Below, one piece after another: positions 50,501 through 56,500 of a stretch of DNA of 60,000 nt (its first letter is position 1; each line of letters starts with the position of its first letter). A program made the position numbers and the translations under genes. Location: NCBI RefSeq assembly GCF_037975245.1, contig NC_092568.1, positions 17,381,001 through 17,441,000 on the forward strand, given 5' to 3'. Origin of the DNA: Apostichopus japonicus. Lineage: Eukaryota; Echinodermata; Holothuroidea; Aspidochirotida; Stichopodidae. Under the pieces are notes generated by a model that saw nothing but the letters and a program-made list of their open reading frames with translations, did no database searches and was not told the origin of the DNA.

Positions 50501-53500
50501 CAAGAAGGAATTCTTCTCCCAACAGAACCAACTATATATAAAACTGTAGTCTGTGAGAAGGTCATGACCTTTCCAAAGTGGAAAGAAACTTTGAAATTCA
50601 TTGTAATAGGAAAAGCTGACTTTCATACTGTATACAGGGGTAAGAGGGATAGAAATCATTGGATTTAACGAACATGAAACTCACATTAATTTTTTGTTTA
50701 TGTTTTTGCTTTTAATAATATTTCAGACTTGAGAGTATTTCCCTCAGTAGACCCACTTTATTGTACGTGTATTTACTTTGTGTAATCTCCTGATTTTTGT
50801 ATCTTTACTGGATACCTACACATGCTACGGTAGTATCAACAAAGTGAATTCCTCTGCAGGTTCACACACTCATAGTCATTAGTCACCGAGGAGAGTCAAG
50901 ATCGGCTGATAATGTGTATCAGTGAGGATGAAAAGTACTCTAGCATGTGCAGTGAGTGCTTGAAGACATCAGTGATCAGTAGTTAGTGACTCACTGGAAA
51001 TGTCTTTTTTATTTACATCACTGACTTTTACATCTATAGATAGGATTTTGACAAAATGCCCAAACCACTTTTACTTAAATTACCCAGTATATAACAGAGG
51101 TTTTGTGGAGACAGGTAAAAGCGGGATTTTTGAGACCACTTGAGATAATTCTTTGATATGCTCTTATGGAAGCAGAGTGTGATATGGGCCAGGTGTGATC
51201 AAGTCATTCCCCCCCCCCTCCTCTCTTCCCAACTCAAGAACATCAGCCACCTGGAACAGATAGCTATGGGCGATATTAAACATACTTCGGCTTCTGACAA
51301 TGTGTGTATCTGGTGCTCCAGATTACTTCAGAAAGTTCAGATCTATCGCACAAAATATTCTGTGAGTTCCATAAATTGAAGTGAACCCAAGTAAGTCCAC
51401 CACATGGAATGACTATTGAGAACTCACTAAAAGGAATCAACATACCACCTATGATATTCCCTAAAGCTAAACTTATTAAGTTAGCTTTTTTTATACTCTG
51501 TTGATGACCACCACTAACTTCTAAAGGCCTTTTGACCTTTACCAAATACATTAAGAACTGATACACACCATCTACCTACAACCAAAGATTTCTTAGATTT
51601 TGACCGATGCTGGCCTAAAATGAACTTTGACCTACACCAAAACAACTAGAAGGCTAGTACTCAATCGTTAAGAGGACACTGTACCAACCAAGCCATTGAG
51701 ACTCATCAACGCTATAAACAGTAGTTGTAGCGTGGCTTGGGCTCAATGTTTCCATATCTTGGCCACTGGTGACCTCAAATGACCTGAGGCTCTAATCTCC
51801 CCCAAGAACTTACTAAGGGGCATCTACAGTACATACCAAGTTTGAAGTTCATGCAAACTTAGCATAGTGAGTTACAGTATCATGGTTATGAGGCAGGATA
51901 TCACATAAATGCACACACCCATACCCATGCTATCACTACAGCATAGGTTCCTTTTGTCTTCAACAAGAAATCAAAATGGATGTGGTGACATTGAAAATAG
52001 GTAGAGAAACCTACTGCAGATTTAATTTCCTACTATGGAGTTTACTCCAAGAATCAACCTAATCTATCCAAAGTTATTGTGACCTGGCATTAATATAGAT
52101 GGATGTATCTTGGGAACTACCTATAGAACACAACCAGGCTATAATACACTAGCAAAAGCTGTTACATATAACATTTGCTATCATAACAATAACTTCACAG
52201 AATATGCCTGCCAGCAGTTGTTGAAAATAAAGAGTGAAAGACAGATCTATTTTGGTTTAAAATCATGTTGTCAAATTACAAGGTTACTTCAGGTGCATGC
52301 AAAACAGACACAATTCTACTCAAAAATAGTCTGCATTAATCGAAATCTATGAGTTGCTATGAAGCGAAACTAGTTACTCAGACACGCAACGTGAGAGAGT
52401 GTGATCCGCGGGCATTAAACGATTGAAATAACACAACAAACACATCTCTCCCGTACATGCCACATGTGTGCAACTTATCACAGTTTCATACTTGTGTGTG
52501 TACCATTTCTGAATTTTGCTGACAGGACTTTCCCCCGTGTTAAAAAGACCTGAAAATTCTCCATCTCTATTCTTAGCAAACTTTCTGTTAGCCTTGAGTA
52601 GTGATCCATCTTAGAGTGCACCTAGCTATAATTTCACACATCTAACAAAGCCTTGTTTTATGACTTGGGACAAACAGTATTTTTTACCCAATCACACTTT
52701 AATACAGTAGTATAAAGAGTTCATTTCACCACGATTCTGACCTACATGACACTTCACTGCAAACAACCATTGCCAAGTGCCAACCTTATCTTCACTGTCT
52801 TTATACTGTACATAATATATATACATGCTGTTCCATTCACTAGGCAGCTAATGATAACATGTACAGGAGCTAGCTAACTCGGTACCTGTACTGTAAGTAA
52901 CGTCAATGAGCAAGAAACAGAAATGTATTTATGAAAGATTCTAGCTAAAATTTTTAATTAATGAAAAAAATTGGAAAATCGGAGGGAATATTGTGACAGA
53001 GTGAAATTTGAATCGAATGTACCCATGACTTCATGTTCATCGACAGATGTTAAATTTAGGGCTAAAAGTAACAGTGGAAAACAACTTTTGTTAAATGAAT
53101 GTAACTTAGGAACGTCCAACCACCCCTAAAAAAAAAATATTGAAAATAAAACAAAACACCTAATTACCATGTTTCTAGGATACATTCTAGCCAGTTACAT
53201 TCTCCCGTCTGTTGGGAGGACGGTGGGGTGGCAGGGAGGGGAAAGGGGGGTGGCATGAGTGTGAGACAGCAAGGCTGTCAACTTACTCTACTCACTGAGA
53301 GCATTTTTCTTGAAAGTAAAAATAAAAGACGATCATTTTGTTTAAAATTCTATTACCAAGCTCCACTCGAGGACAAGCAAACATTGCATGCATGTGTCTA
53401 CTGTACATACTAACAGATGTACCAGCAAGTGATATTATATCTATAGGCAATGTGACACCTCAAGATATCAGCTTGAAAGATATACAGTAAGATTACAATG

Positions 53501-56500
53501 CACCACAGTCAATGTGAAAGAGACAACAACCAAAAAAAATTCATAGTTTATTATCTAATACATACTAGAACATCGTTGTTGTACATGTACAGTATGTTTA
53601 ATTTACAGTGATGTTTAAGATGTTGACTTGTAAGTAGGTGATTTTTTCTGATTACTTTATTTTGTGCAAATAGGAAATGACTTGTGACTTCACTTAACTC
53701 CGATTTCTCACCTGCATATTATCTGTCTCGAAATGCAATTTAACTCAGAAGGTTACCACAGCATTCAACGATAGGAATCAAACAGTGTAAGCAAAGCAGC
53801 TGTTTGACTTGAAATGCTATAGTAAAGTTCCCATCACAAAGTGAAGATAAAGTCAAAATATTTTTATCTTTCAAAATTTGCTTCTACATATATATGTTTT
53901 ATGCTAAGTACTATGAAAAGTGTCTAGTGTCGACAAATTGTTGAGGTTTTGAATCAAATTCATCAATTATGTACATCCATTTGATGACGAACTTAAAAGG
54001 GTGTCTTAGTTTTGTTGATTGCTATCTTATTTTGAGAAATTCTCATTTGCTTGGGAAGAAAAAAAAAATCCAGCCAATATCAAAATGTTGCTTCAATAAA
54101 GATACCAGAATGCCAACTGACATAATGAGTCCTTACCAAAATTTAATATGAAGTAATTGAAGTTATTAATGTAACATTGGAGATTATATCAGCAAGTTTG
54201 ACCATTGTTAACTTCAAATGAATCTGGTTAATAATAATAATAAATTACATTTATATAGCGCTTAATACAGCGTTTCCAAGTGCTTTACAAAGTAGGAAAG
54301 AGACAAAGGAAACCAAGGAAAAAAAGAAACTAGGAATCAAACAGAAATGTTTTAAGTTGTCTCTTGAAAATACAAAGGGAGGGAGAGTCCAAACGTGAAA
54401 TGGGAGTTCGTTCCAAAGAGAAGGCGCAACAACAGAAAAGGCACGATCGCCATAACGAGTGCAGTATGTGGTTCTTGTATTTATCTGAACTTGCTAACAA
54501 TATTTTTGTATACTGACTTCTGTCTTTGACCATCACAAAAAGCAGGATTCTTATACTTACCTGTATGAAGTTCATCCAAGCTTTTACCTTTGGAGTTCAC
54601 TTGTACTAACAATATTTTAATAATTTAACCTTTGGAGACCTCAGATGGTCTTTGTATCAGATTTAACACTGGCTGCACTGTTTGAAGTTTGAAAATGTTC
54701 ATATTCTGACTATTAATCTATATTCTTTACAATAATCTGGAGTTTTCAAATCATGTTTTTTTTTTTAAAGAACTGATAATGATTTAACTTCAAGAATCAA
54801 ATAGTAAGCTTACCAATGCTGTTGAACTGCCATCTGACATGTATTAGATCTGGTAAGTAGACTATAATTCTCTGAAACACAAACAAACAAATCATTTTAC
54901 TGTAAATTGATAATGAAAACAAACCAATACTATATAGCAAAGTAATTAGTGTACAATCACAATGCCATATATATCCTACTGTAGCACCAATAGTAAAACC
55001 ACACCAGCAACACAAAAGTAAACAAGTAACTAAATAAAATTGAGAGAGAGAGGGGGGACAAAAACAAACAACACTTTAATTAGCTTACCATAGCAACAAC
55101 CTGCTCTTGATATTCAAAGTAAGTTTACATAAATCACAGGCAGGTAAAATGAACTGATTTGCCAAGAACTACACTTCGTACAATTAAACTGCAGTTTAGG
55201 CAAGGCATTATTTAGGTATAATAGCACTGTGTAATATTAAGTGCACATTTTAATAATGTTTGTTAACTTGTGGCAAGAATTCTGACAAATTAATAGATTT
55301 AGCTGAAAAGCGCGGGTAATCAGAGATAATCCAAACCACTGAGGTCGATACTTCTCTATTTAATTAAGGCAAGTTCCTGGGTTGGATATATCGATAGAAA
55401 TCCTACAGGAAAAATCAAATCAAGTCGGTATGTTATATACACGTATGAACAATTGTCTTTGACAAAATTTGATGTCTGCTTTACAATTTATCAGGAAATA
55501 GTTTATGCAATACCGCATTGCAAAATCTAGCTAAGCAAAATGGTCAAATTGCAACACAAATCCAAAGATGTGAAGCAGTTCTTTTACACAGGAGCTATAA
55601 CATTTTCATAAGAGACTGAGCGTTCTAAACCACTCTAGAGACAAAATTAGAACACTAAATTATTCCCTGGAATATCCATAAAGTTCATGGAAAACTCATC
55701 AAGAATATGACTGAGAAATAGAAGCTATATATGTTGACTGGGGAAAAGGGGATGGGGGTGGGGTGGGGCAGATTCCAAGAGGGTAGAGACTTGGACCAAT
55801 AATCCACATTAGCAATTCACCTGTAGTACTACAGTAGTACTTGGATGCCAATGACAGCTAACATTTTGGTGAAAATTATCAGCAGAAATTTGCAATGTCA
55901 AACTGAGAAAGTAATGTCAAAATTTCCAATAGTACCTGATGTTGTTCTTAATTTAACAAAATGGTAAAGAGGTAAGTCAGCTGTGACTTGTTGATGCTGT
56001 AGATGGCATAGTAAATGAATAAATTGTATTCACTACGCGATAGTCAAAAGTGGGTTTCAAATTACCACTCCCAATGACTATGACATTAACTAGTCTAGAC
56101 AGGGATTGATGTAATTGACAAAAGGGGAAAAAAATGTAAAATTGCGACTCAAGAGTAATCATGAGTTGTGTAATCTAGCTTTCTCAACCAAATGTTAAAG
56201 TGCAGTTTAGGATCAATCAAATGACAATTAACCTTTGCAAGTTACGCAACTTAGACAGACATCGAAACCATGGACAAGTACTGAGGTACAGTACTGTAGC
56301 ACATAACCAATAACATTTAAATGTTAACAGGAAATGGCATGTGAATTTAGGAAGAATATATACCATGCAGGGCAGGAGTTACCACTCGACTCAAAAACAT
56401 AGAAAGGAAATGCAAAGGACACAACCATTGACCTGAAACTGATCAAAGGAAAGCTCTTTCTCATTTAAGACTTTATGTCCACATGGTTTGCATGGTATAG

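Larger units (their letters stand above)
38902..54813. other. 15.9-kb intron between exons 2 and 3
   Basis: The largest intron in the window. It holds a 100-bp-period minisatellite (42890-43200), an irregular repeat region (45330-45830), a hAT-like MITE (46990-47326), dispersed family B copy 2 (49545-49680), a CpG-richer patch (49040-49290) and a LINE 3' end (54226-54480). No nested gene found on either strand. Strongly enriched in TACTGTA/TACAGTA from 42.5 kb on. Large 5'-proximal introns often carry enhancers, but no specific site can be named. Confidence 0.65.
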
